Assembly (NCBI GenBank): GCA_963748925.1
Contig: CAVVKG010000003.1
Span: 1-64,000, forward strand
DNA from: Cryomorpha sp963748925
Lineage (GTDB): Bacteria > Bacteroidota > Bacteroidia > Flavobacteriales_D > Cryomorphaceae
Reading direction: 5' to 3'
Length of the DNA stretch: 64,000 nt
The notes below the pieces were generated by a model that worked only from the letters and a program-made list of their open reading frames with translations, did no database searches and was not told where the DNA came from. The stretch's first letter is position 1. Each line of letters begins with the position of its first letter. This document shows, piece after piece, positions 17,337 to 25,289 of this stretch. The translations under genes were made by a program, and so were the position numbers.

Positions 17337-17945
17337 ATGGCACGATATACAGGCCCAAAATCAAAAATTGCACGTAGATTTCGCGAACCGATATTCGGTC
17401 CCGATAAAGCCCTGGAGCGTAAGAATTACCCTCCTGGATTTCACGGTCCTAACAAGCGTAGAAATAAGCAATCAGAATATTCTGTTCAGCTTATTGAAAA
17501 GCAAAAAGCTAAGTATACTTATGGTATTCTTGAGCGTCAATTTGCTAACTTGTTTGAGAAAGCCCAGCGCAAAATGGGTATTACCGGTGAGCTTCTACTT
17601 CAATTTTGTGAAGCCCGTCTTGACAATGTAGTATTTCGTATGGGTATTGCCCCAACTCGCAGCGGAGCGCGTCAGTTGGTAGGTCACCGTCACATCACAG
17701 TAAATGGTGACGTTGTAAATATCCCTTCTTACTCACTAAAACCCGGCGATAAAGTGGGTGTACGTGAGCGTTCAAAATCTATGGAGGTGATTACAAATTC
17801 ACTTTCATCAGGTTCAAGCAAAAAAGACGATTGGTATGACTTTGATCGCAGCAGCATGGTGGGTACTTATATCCAGCATCCTACACGCGAGCAAATCCCT
17901 GAGAATATCAAGGAGCAGCTTATCGTCGAACTTTATTCAAAATAA
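17337..17945 (+). CDS. rpsD: 30S ribosomal protein S4
   Basis: The 202-residue protein starts MARYTGPKSKIARRFREPIF and contains the S4 RNA-binding domain (CEARLDNVVFRMGIAPTRSG, about residues 90-109, plus VNGDVVNIPSYSLKPGD). It has no N-terminal zinc-binding Cys cluster. S4 nucleates 30S body assembly and in gamma-proteobacteria represses the alpha operon; regulation here is not visible. Confidence 0.97.
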   Translation: MARYTGPKSKIARRFREPIFGPDKALERKNYPPGFHGPNKRRNKQSEYSVQLIEKQKAKYTYGILERQFANLFEKAQRKMGITGELLLQFCEARLDNVVFRMGIAPTRSGARQLVGHRHITVNGDVVNIPSYSLKPGDKVGVRERSKSMEVITNSLSSGSSKKDDWYDFDRSSMVGTYIQHPTREQIPENIKEQLIVELYSK

Positions 17946-17969
17946 TAAACCTATTAAGGAAAACCTATA

Positions 17970-18962
17970 ATGGCCATATTAGACTTTCAGAAACCGGATA
18001 AGGTCGTAATGATCGACTCTGATAACAATCAGGGTAAATTTGAATTCCGACCATTGGAGCCGGGTTACGGCATCACAGTTGGAAACGCATTACGAAGAAT
18101 TCTTCTTTCATCTCTTGAAGGGTTTGCTATCACTTCTGTGAAAATAGAGGGTGTAGACCACGAATTCTCAGCAATAGACGGTGTTGTAGAAGATGTAACT
18201 GAAATCGTTTTGAACTTAAAGCAAGTTCGCTTTAAGCGTCAGATTGATAGTACAGATAGTGAGAAGGTGACCATCAATATTGGTGGATCGGATGCTTTTA
18301 CTGCCGGTGATATCGGAAAATTCACATCTGCTTTTCAGGTGTTGAATCCAGATCATGTAATCTGCAGAATGGACAAGAAGGTTAAACTTCAGGTTGAGAT
18401 CAATGTTGGAAAAGGTCGCGGATACCGTCCCAGCGAAGAGAACAAAGTGAGCAATGCTGCAATAGGTACTATTTTTATTGACTCTATCTTTACACCTATC
18501 CGTAAAGTAAACTATACGATTGAAAACTATCGTGTAGAGCAGAAAACAGATTATGAGAAACTAATCGTTGATGTTACTACTGACGGTTCAATTTCTCCAA
18601 AAGATTCATTGCAGGAAGCTGCGAAGATTTTGATTCACCACTTCATGTTGTTCTCGGATGAGCGTATTACGCTTGATAATGAAGAGAAATCAGAGACTGA
18701 AGAGTTTGATGAAACTTCGTTACACATGCGTCAGCTTTTGAAAACGAAGTTGGTTGATATGGATCTTTCAGTACGTGCATTGAACTGTTTGAAAGCTGCA
18801 GATATTGAAACACTAGGTGATTTGGTATCATTCAACAAAAACGACTTATTGAAATTCAGAAACTTTGGTAAGAAATCGCTTACTGAGCTTGAGGATTTAA
18901 TTGAAGCTAAAGGTCTTTCATTCGGTATGAATGTGGCCAAATATAAACTTGATAAAGAGTAA
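17970..18962 (+). CDS. rpoA: RNA polymerase alpha subunit
   Basis: The 330-residue protein has the N-terminal assembly domain (about 1-230, with LEPGYGITVGNALRRILLSS near the start) and the C-terminal domain (about 250-325) with VRALNCLKAADIETLGDL and FGKKSLTELEDL. The Arg equivalent to E. coli Arg265, used for UP-element and activator contact, is present in VRALNC. It is the alpha subunit that seeds polymerase assembly. rplQ follows 44 bases later. Confidence 0.98.
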   Translation: MAILDFQKPDKVVMIDSDNNQGKFEFRPLEPGYGITVGNALRRILLSSLEGFAITSVKIEGVDHEFSAIDGVVEDVTEIVLNLKQVRFKRQIDSTDSEKVTINIGGSDAFTAGDIGKFTSAFQVLNPDHVICRMDKKVKLQVEINVGKGRGYRPSEENKVSNAAIGTIFIDSIFTPIRKVNYTIENYRVEQKTDYEKLIVDVTTDGSISPKDSLQEAAKILIHHFMLFSDERITLDNEEKSETEEFDETSLHMRQLLKTKLVDMDLSVRALNCLKAADIETLGDLVSFNKNDLLKFRNFGKKSLTELEDLIEAKGLSFGMNVAKYKLDKE

Positions 18963-19006
18963 ACCGAACCGTCTCTCCTTCGGGAGGATGTTCAATTTGA
19001 AATATA

Positions 19007-19684
19007 ATGAGACACGGGAATCGCAATAACGCATTAAGCCGCACGGCAAGCCACAGAAGCTCTATGCTTTCTAATATGGCATGCTCGTTAATAGTACATA
19101 AACGCATTACAACTACTGTAGCTAAAGCTAAAACGCTTCGGAAGTATGTTGAGCCACTTATTACAAAGTCTAAAACAGACTCTACTCACTCACGCCGAAT
19201 GGTATTCAGCAATTTGAAGAGTAAAGATGCTGTAACTGAACTTTTTCGTGAGGTAGCACCGAAAGTTGCTACACGAGAAGGCGGTTATACACGAATCATT
19301 AAGCTTGGAACCCGTCAGGGGGATGCTGCAGAGATGTGTATGATAGAATTAGTGGACTTCAACGAGATTATGCTTGAAGAGTCTAAGTCTAAGACGCGAA
19401 GAAGCCGCAGAGGTAGTAAGAAGAAATCTTCTGATACTGCTGAAGCAAAGACTTCTACAGCTAAGGAAGAAAAGAAAGAAGAGAAGAAGGAAGACCCTTC
19501 TGCTATAGAGCCTAAGCAAGAGCTTGCAGCTCAGGAAGCTGCTCGTGAAGCGAAGGAGAAAGAAGTTCGTGCACAAGAGCTTGCTTCTGAGGAAAAAGCT
19601 ATTGAGGCTAAAGAAAAGATTCCTGCTAAAGATCCAAAATCTGATGGCACTGCCCCTAAAACGGATGGTGGTTCTAAAGGATAA
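19007..19684 (+). CDS. rplQ: 50S ribosomal protein L17 with long charged C-terminal extension
   Basis: Residues 1 to about 125 are a normal L17 (NNALSRTASHRSSMLSNMAC near the start, then LGTRQGDAAEMCMIELVDFN). The remaining 100 or so residues are a disordered, Lys/Glu/Ala-rich tail with KEEKKEEKKE and many alternating charges. L17 lies near the exit tunnel of the 50S subunit, so the tail could project into solvent there (inference). Extended L17 proteins are known in Bacteroidota, but the composition of this tail is low-complexity. It is the last ribosomal gene, followed by a strong terminator. Confidence 0.96.
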   Translation: MRHGNRNNALSRTASHRSSMLSNMACSLIVHKRITTTVAKAKTLRKYVEPLITKSKTDSTHSRRMVFSNLKSKDAVTELFREVAPKVATREGGYTRIIKLGTRQGDAAEMCMIELVDFNEIMLEESKSKTRRSRRGSKKKSSDTAEAKTSTAKEEKKEEKKEDPSAIEPKQELAAQEAAREAKEKEVRAQELASEEKAIEAKEKIPAKDPKSDGTAPKTDGGSKG

Positions 19685-19713
19685 CAACTTGTTTAAAACT
19701 CGTCTCATATTTA

Positions 19714-19746
19714 GGGATAATGCTTTTGGCATTATCCCTTTTTTTT
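19714..19746 (+). terminator. Rho-independent terminator of the ribosomal supercluster
   Basis: GGGATAATGC (19714-19723) and GCATTATCCC (19729-19738) form a perfect 10-bp stem with a 5-base loop, followed by eight T (19739-19746). This is a textbook intrinsic terminator 29 bases after the rplQ stop. The carA start codon lies only 14 bases beyond the T tract. Confidence 0.93.
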
Positions 19747-19760
19747 AATCTTTTTGTACC

Positions 19761-20882
19761 ATGGAAAAACTCCCAAATAATCCAGCTATATTATTGCTTC
19801 AAGACGGCACTGTTTTTCACGGAAAGGCCGCCGGGGCAATAGGAATTACCACCGGTGAAATTGCCTTTAACACAGGTATGACCGGCTACCAGGAAATCTT
19901 CACAGACGCTTCATACTACGGTCAGATACTGGTAATGGCGGCATCGCATATAGGCAACTACGGTGTGCACGATGATGAAATAGAATCTGATTCGATAAAG
20001 ATTGCAGGTCTCGTTACCAAGAAGTTTTCTGAAAATTATAGCCGTGTAGGTGCCAGCTCCTCTCTTCAGTCTTATTTTGAACGCGATGGCAAAGTGGCAA
20101 TCCGAGATGTGGATACCCGCGCTTTGATACGTCACATAAGGAATAAAGGAGCAATGAATGCCATTATTTCCTCAGATGAGCTGGATATTGAGAAGCTTAA
20201 GGTGAGGCTGGCGAAGGTTCCCAGTATGGAAGGGCTGGAGCTTTCATCAAAAGTTAGTTGCAGTGAGCCTTTTGATGTGGGTAATAGCAGCGCTGACTTT
20301 CGTGTTGCTGTTCTCGATTTTGGGGCCAAGAAAAATATAGTAAGATGTCTTGTTGAGCGCGGTTGCTATTGTCGTGTTTTCCCAATGGGTACTTCTCTTA
20401 GTGAAATGGAGGCGTGGAATCCTGATGGATATATGCTTTCAAATGGACCTGGAGATCCTTCTGTGATGAAAGATTCAATAGCACTGGTTGCTGAAATTGT
20501 AAAGTCAGGCCGGCCAGTTTTCGGTATTTGTCTGGGCCATCAACTACTCGCATTGAGTTGCGGTTTAAACACTGTTAAAATGTTTAACGGACACCGGGGG
20601 ATCAATCACCCGGTAATAAATAATATAACCAGTAAGGGTGAAATCACGTCACAAAATCACGGTTTTGTGGTGGATATGGAATCTGCCATGAATAATTCCG
20701 ATATTGAGGTCACCCATACACATTTGAATGATGGCACCCTTGCGGGGATACAACTGAAAGGGAGACCTGTTTTTTCGGTTCAGTTTCACCCTGAATCGTC
20801 GCCGGGACCGCATGATTCGCGGTATCTTTTTGATTCATTTGTTACCAATTTAAAAGAAGCAAAATCAACCATAACCACATAA
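19761..20882 (+). CDS. carA: Carbamoyl-phosphate synthase small (glutamine-hydrolysing) subunit
   Basis: The 373-residue product releases ammonia from glutamine for the synthesis of carbamoyl phosphate (pyrimidine and arginine pathways) together with CarB. The N-terminal CPSase domain (1-150) is followed by a class I glutamine amidotransferase domain with GICLGHQLLALS (nucleophile Cys257) and QFHPESSPGPHD (His343, Glu345). All catalytic residues are present. carB is not next to it; eno follows after 10 bases, so the two may be co-transcribed. No promoter is evident in the 14 bases between terminator and start. Confidence 0.97.
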   Translation: MEKLPNNPAILLLQDGTVFHGKAAGAIGITTGEIAFNTGMTGYQEIFTDASYYGQILVMAASHIGNYGVHDDEIESDSIKIAGLVTKKFSENYSRVGASSSLQSYFERDGKVAIRDVDTRALIRHIRNKGAMNAIISSDELDIEKLKVRLAKVPSMEGLELSSKVSCSEPFDVGNSSADFRVAVLDFGAKKNIVRCLVERGCYCRVFPMGTSLSEMEAWNPDGYMLSNGPGDPSVMKDSIALVAEIVKSGRPVFGICLGHQLLALSCGLNTVKMFNGHRGINHPVINNITSKGEITSQNHGFVVDMESAMNNSDIEVTHTHLNDGTLAGIQLKGRPVFSVQFHPESSPGPHDSRYLFDSFVTNLKEAKSTITT

Positions 20883-20892
20883 ATCCAAGATA

Positions 20893-22176
20893 ATGTATAT
20901 TCAAAGAATTGAAGCTAGAGAAATACTTGATAGCCGCGGAAATCCAACTATTGAAGTTGATGTAATAACAGATAATGGGGTTCTGGGACGTGCTGCAGTT
21001 CCATCTGGTGCCAGCACCGGTATACACGAGGCTGTAGAGCTTCGTGATGAAGATAAGGCGAGGTATATGGGCAAGGGGGTTCTCAAGGCCGTACACAATG
21101 TAAATGAAGTATTAAATAAAGAGCTTCGCGGAGCTAATATATTTGAGCAAAACCTGATAGACCGAGCCATGATTGGAATAGATGGTACTGATAATAAAGG
21201 GTTGCTCGGTGCAAATGCCATTTTGGGTGTTTCTATGGCTGTCGCTAAAGCGGCTGCATCTGTTTCAGGTCAATACCTGTACCGATATGTAGGAGGAGTA
21301 AGTGCAAATACTTTGCCTATTCCTATGATGAACATTGTAAACGGCGGGTCGCATGCTGATAATAATGTAGATGTACAGGAGTTTATGATTATGCCTATTG
21401 GTGCTCAGACTTTTTCGCAGGCACTACGGATGGGTGTGGAGGTATTTCACCACCTCAAGGCTGTGCTAAAGAGCAAAGGCATGTCTACTAACGTAGGCGA
21501 TGAGGGTGGTTTTGCACCTGACCTGGGGAGCAATGAAGAGGCGCTGCAAATTATTATGCAGGCCATCGAGAAGGCCGGATATGAGGCCGGTAAAGATATT
21601 TATATTGCCCTTGATGTTGCATCGTCTGAGTTTTACAACAAAGAAGAGAAGAAGTACCACTTGAGTTCTTCGGGTGAGAAGCTTACCTCAGGAGATATGA
21701 TCTCTATGATGAGCGACTGGTGCGATAAATATCCAATTGTGAGTATTGAAGATGGACTGGACGAGGACGACTGGACGGGTTGGAAGGAATTGACTGATAA
21801 GCTTGGTAAGAAAATCCAGTTGGTTGGTGATGACTTATTTGTGACCAATACCACCCGCTTAAAGCGTGGAATTGATGAGGGGATTGCAAATTCTATTTTG
21901 ATAAAAGTAAATCAGATAGGTACCCTTACCGAAACGATTAGCGCAGTGGATATGGCGAAGAGTAACCGTTATACTTCTGTGATGAGCCATCGATCGGGTG
22001 AAACAGAGGATACTACTATTGCTGATCTTGCGGTAGCGTTGAATACCGGACAGATTAAAACGGGTAGTGCATCCCGATCAGACCGTATAGCAAAGTACAA
22101 TCAGTTGCTGAGAATTGAGGAACAGTTGGGTAAGATGGCTTATTTTCCCGGGTCTGACTTTATCTACAAGCGTTGA
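20893..22176 (+). CDS. eno: Enolase (phosphopyruvate hydratase)
   Basis: The 427-residue protein interconverts 2-phosphoglycerate and phosphoenolpyruvate in glycolysis. Motifs include REILDSRGNPTIEVD at the N terminus, GDEGGFAPDL in the middle, the metal-binding aspartate and glutamate in SIEDGLDEDD, the catalytic Lys in ILIKVNQIGTLTE, and SHRSGETEDTTIADLAVAL. Length is normal for bacterial enolases. It follows carA closely; a repeat region begins immediately after its stop. Confidence 0.98.
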   Translation: MYIQRIEAREILDSRGNPTIEVDVITDNGVLGRAAVPSGASTGIHEAVELRDEDKARYMGKGVLKAVHNVNEVLNKELRGANIFEQNLIDRAMIGIDGTDNKGLLGANAILGVSMAVAKAAASVSGQYLYRYVGGVSANTLPIPMMNIVNGGSHADNNVDVQEFMIMPIGAQTFSQALRMGVEVFHHLKAVLKSKGMSTNVGDEGGFAPDLGSNEEALQIIMQAIEKAGYEAGKDIYIALDVASSEFYNKEEKKYHLSSSGEKLTSGDMISMMSDWCDKYPIVSIEDGLDEDDWTGWKELTDKLGKKIQLVGDDLFVTNTTRLKRGIDEGIANSILIKVNQIGTLTETISAVDMAKSNRYTSVMSHRSGETEDTTIADLAVALNTGQIKTGSASRSDRIAKYNQLLRIEEQLGKMAYFPGSDFIYKR

Positions 22177-22535
22177 TGGGCTATTGGTTTCGATAACTGC
22201 GTTGCAACCGGTTTTTAAAATGTAGGATTTTTGTTTTTACACAGGGCTGACCTTTGGTTGGCCCTGTGTTGTTATATGTCGCCTTGACGGGCTATTGGTT
22301 TCGATAACTGCGTTGCAACCGGTTTTGAAAACAGTCATCCTGACGATACTGTCAGGACTCCTTATTCTAAAAACCAGTCGCGCCTTGTTCTCAAAACCAA
22401 TAGTACCGTCAGTATTTGATGGACTCTTGGTTTCGATAACTGCGTTGCTAGTGGTATTGACTATTTGTAGGATGTTTGTTTTAAACAGGGTTGGCCCTGT
22501 GTTGTTATATGTCGTCCCGTTGGGGCTGTAGGTAA
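22177..22535. repeat. Palindromic repeat cluster after eno
   Basis: TTGGTTTCGATAACTGCGTT occurs three times (near 22185, 22296 and 22430). A hairpin ACACAGGGC/GCCCTGTGT (22239-22269) directly after eno might terminate it weakly, as no T tract follows. A second hairpin ACAGGG/CCCTGT (22485-22500) is followed by the same TTGTTATATGTCG string. Between them lies a long imperfect palindrome (22285-22411). The open frame spanning 22295-22531 consists of these repeats and is not credible as a protein. From 22536 to 22810 I see only AT-rich sequence with no nameable signal. Confidence 0.75.
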
Positions 22536-22810
22536 GGGGTTTGTTATCGCTTTTTAGAATGAATTTTAATTTTGGTGTACTGAGTGTTTCGGATTATTTG
22601 GAGCTAGTTCGGGAATCTATCAAACAAAATAGCAATGCTTTATGAATCCAATAATACCCGTGATAGTTGGGCGATGTATTGATGGGTTTCTATTGTGACT
22701 ATATTATAGGTTAATTGGATTGCTATTTTGATATTTGTGGTAGGGTGTTTTATTTTTTGTTTGTAAACCTTGTAGTTTGCATTAGAAAACCACCCATAAC
22801 TTGAATTCCT

Positions 22811-24355
22811 ATGAAGCCATCTACAGATCTTTTTGATTTAATAAAGTCATTGTCTAAGTCTGAAAAAAGGTTCTTTAAGCTGTCGTCGTCTCTCCAATCT
22901 GGCGATAAGAATTATCTAAAGATATTCGATGCTATTGATAAGCAGAAAGAATATGATGAGGATGCGATAAAAGAAACTTTTAAGGGGGAGACTTTTATTA
23001 AACATTTCCCATCTGAGAAGAACCATCTGTATAAGCTTATTTTAAAAAGCCTGCGAGCCTATCATTCGGATAACTCGATAAGTAGTATTCTGAAACAGGA
23101 GATTAAGAATATTGAGATTTTATATAAGAAAGCGCTCTATAGCGAATGCAACAAGTTTCTTACCCGTGCGAAGAAGATGGCAATCGTTCACGAGAAGTTT
23201 TATTACTTGTTTGAATTATTGAGCTGGGAGAAACTGCTACTCGAAGAAGCCTATGAGGCGGGGGAGTTTACCAAGGATTTGGATGCGCTGATCAGAGAGG
23301 AGCACGATGTAATTGAGAAACTTCGAAATTTAGCTTCTTACCACGTTTTATATTCCAAGATAAACTACGTATTCAGAAGTGGTGGTTACGTGCGTAGCGA
23401 AGCAGATAAGGCACTGGTTGAGGAGATATCCCACCATCCCCTGATTATTGGAAGGAATACGGCTATTAGTCGACGTGCTGCAACGATTTGCTACTACATA
23501 CAAGGGTTTTGTGCTACAGCAAATGTTGATAAAGAGACTGCCTATCTGAAATTTATGCGTGTGAAGGAAATCCTGGACGATAATCCGCTCATACGTAAGG
23601 ATCTTCCGAAACGATATATCCGAACTTTAAGCAATTTGCTTACAATTCAGATTGATACAGGTAGAATTGATGAGGCGCTTGAAATGATAGATAATATGCG
23701 CAGTTTCACTAAGAAATCGCATTTTGGTACTGAGGATATTGAGATTATGGTCTTTAAGAGCACCTATCTGGCAGAGCTTCGAATCTATGAGAAGAAGGGC
23801 GAGTTTGAGAAGGCTATAGGAATTGTTGATGAAATTCTGGAAGGTCTGAATGCCAATGAGAACAAGATTAATAAAGAACAAGAGCTGCTCTTTATGATAA
23901 GTATTGCTACCGTTTACTTTGGTGCGGGAAAATATAAAGAATCTTTGGCGTGGCTTAACAGGGTACTAAACGATAACGAACCAAATCTACGTCAGGATCT
24001 ATACAGCTATGCGCGATTGTTTAATTTGGTTGTTCACTTAGAGCTTCGCAATTACGATTTACTGGAATATGTGATTAAGTCGACTAACAGATACTTAACA
24101 AAACGCCAGCGGAATCATGAGATGGAGGTAATGATTATCAATTATATTAAGCGTTTATCAAGGATTGCCGGTAAGCCCGAAGAGATTGAAGTATACAAGG
24201 CGTTTAAGGATGATATTGAAGGTTATCTTCAGAACAGTAATGAGCAGATAATTCTGCAATTCTTTAATTATCCGATTTGGATATCGAGTAAAATCAAGGG
24301 TATATCGTTTAGAGAGGCTGCCCAGGCAGGGTATTCGGAGCTTGTGGGGGTTTGA
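22811..24355 (+). CDS. Helical-repeat protein of unknown function
   Basis: The 514-residue protein is rich in Lys, Glu, Leu and Ile and is predicted by eye to be almost wholly alpha-helical, with TPR-like helical pairs (for example KATIGIV-type helices around residues 330-350 and LAWLNRVLNDNE near 385). It has no signal peptide or membrane segment, so it is probably cytoplasmic. The start region STDLFDLIKSLSKSEKRFFK looks like a distinct N-terminal motif. I do not recognise a named family; proteins of this type occur in Flavobacteriales without assigned function. It stands alone between two repeat regions, with no consensus promoter upstream. Confidence 0.75.
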   Translation: MKPSTDLFDLIKSLSKSEKRFFKLSSSLQSGDKNYLKIFDAIDKQKEYDEDAIKETFKGETFIKHFPSEKNHLYKLILKSLRAYHSDNSISSILKQEIKNIEILYKKALYSECNKFLTRAKKMAIVHEKFYYLFELLSWEKLLLEEAYEAGEFTKDLDALIREEHDVIEKLRNLASYHVLYSKINYVFRSGGYVRSEADKALVEEISHHPLIIGRNTAISRRAATICYYIQGFCATANVDKETAYLKFMRVKEILDDNPLIRKDLPKRYIRTLSNLLTIQIDTGRIDEALEMIDNMRSFTKKSHFGTEDIEIMVFKSTYLAELRIYEKKGEFEKAIGIVDEILEGLNANENKINKEQELLFMISIATVYFGAGKYKESLAWLNRVLNDNEPNLRQDLYSYARLFNLVVHLELRNYDLLEYVIKSTNRYLTKRQRNHEMEVMIINYIKRLSRIAGKPEEIEVYKAFKDDIEGYLQNSNEQIILQFFNYPIWISSKIKGISFREAAQAGYSELVGV

Positions 24356-24409
24356 AGCCGGGGGGTATAAGTCTCCTGTGAGGATTTTGTTAAAAGGGAA
24401 AATGGGGAA

Positions 24410-24472
24410 GCTGTTGGTGGTTGGCGGTTGGCATTTGGCTGTTAGCTGTTAGCTGTTGGCTTTTGGCGGTTT
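24410..24472. repeat. Nine in-phase 7-bp repeats (GCTGTTG-type)
   Basis: From 24410 the sequence divides exactly into nine heptamers: GCTGTTG, GTGGTTG, GCGGTTG, GCATTTG, GCTGTTA twice, GCTGTTG, GCTTTTG and GCGGTTT. All keep G at position 1 and T at positions 5 and 6. It lies at the left edge of the 93-bp tandem array. Confidence 0.85.
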
Positions 24473-24508
24473 TGAGCCCTGAATTAGGTTGACGTGTTTC
24501 CTACCTAA

Positions 24509-25100
24509 AACCCAAAAGGGTGAATAGCCAGCGCAGCGTATAGGGTTGATTTTTGGATGGTGAGCATCAACTTTTTTTAGTGTTGTTTTATAGACGTGAC
24601 ATGAGGGCGCAGGGTGAATACCCAGCGCAGCGTATAGGATTGATTTTTGGATGTTGAGCATCAACTTTTATTAGTGTTGGTTTTCAGACGTGACGTGAGG
24701 GCGCAGGGTAAATACCCAGCGCAGCGCATAGGATTGATTTTTGGATGGTGAGCATCAGCTTTTATTAGTGTTGGTTTTCAGACGTGACGTGAGGGCGCAG
24801 GGTGAATACCCAGCGCAGCGTATAGGATTGATTTTTGGATGTTGAGCATCAACTTTTTTTAGTGTTGGTTTTAGACGTGAAGTGAGGGCGCAGGGTGAAT
24901 ACCCAGCGCAGCGCATAGGATTGATTTTTGGATGTTGAGCATCAACTTTTTTAGTGTTGGTTTTCAGACGTGACGTGAGGGCGCAGGGTGAATACCCAGC
25001 GCAGCGTATAGGGTTGATTTTTGGATGGTGAGCATCAACTTTTTTGGTGTTGGTTTTCAGACGTGAAGTGAGGGCGCAGAGTGAATACCCAGCGCAGCGA
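24509..25100. repeat. Tandem array of a 93/94-bp unit (about 6.4 copies)
   Basis: Units start at about 24509, 24603, 24697, 24791, 24884, 24977 and 25070, a period of 94, 94, 94, 93, 93 and 93 bases. Each carries a GGGT-GAAT-ACCC hairpin extended by GCGC-A on the left and A-GCGC on the right, and a second inverted pair GTTGAT...ATCAAC. Copies differ by a few substitutions and run-length changes. No frame is open through the array in a protein-like way. It is probably non-coding; a structured RNA or DNA role is possible but unproven. Confidence 0.88.
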
Positions 25101-25101
25101 G

Positions 25102-25182
25102 GTGCTTGGCGGTAGGCTGCTAGCTGTTGGCAGTTGGATGTTTGTTGGCTTTTAGCGGTTAGCTTTTGGAGTTTGGCATTCG
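25102..25182. repeat. In-phase 7-bp repeats at the right edge of the tandem array
   Basis: Six heptamers run from 25102 (GTGCTTG, GCGGTAG, GCTGCTA, GCTGTTG, GCAGTTG, GATGTTT). After a four-base GTTG interruption five more follow from 25148 (GCTTTTA, GCGGTTA, GCTTTTG, GAGTTTG, GCATTCG). The consensus equals that of the tract at 24410-24472, so the 93-bp array is bracketed by the same 7-bp-period sequence. Confidence 0.8.
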
Positions 25183-25231
25183 TAGGTTTATGTGGTTATG
25201 AGGTTGGTGATTTGACGTTGAAATTTATTCA

Positions 25232-25264
25232 TAAAAAAAGCTCCAACCTTGCGATTGGAGCTTT
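25232..25264 (-). terminator. Rho-independent terminator of the SprB/SprF operon
   Basis: AAGCTCCAA (25238-25246) and TTGGAGCTT (25255-25263) pair as a 9-bp stem. On the minus strand the stem is followed by a run of T (complement of the A tract from 25233). It lies 26 bases after the stop of the OmpA-family gene and closes the minus-strand operon. Confidence 0.9.
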
Positions 25265-25289
25265 TAGCATTTTAATACTTTGACTAATA

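Noticed and set aside
22295..22531. 78-codon hydrophobic plus-strand frame
   Set aside because: It runs across the palindromic repeat and contains the same repeat-derived segment twice (LVSITAL), which fits DNA repetition and not a membrane protein.
24509..25100. CRISPR array
   Set aside because: The whole 93/94-bp unit is repeated; there are no unique spacers between short repeats and no cas genes.
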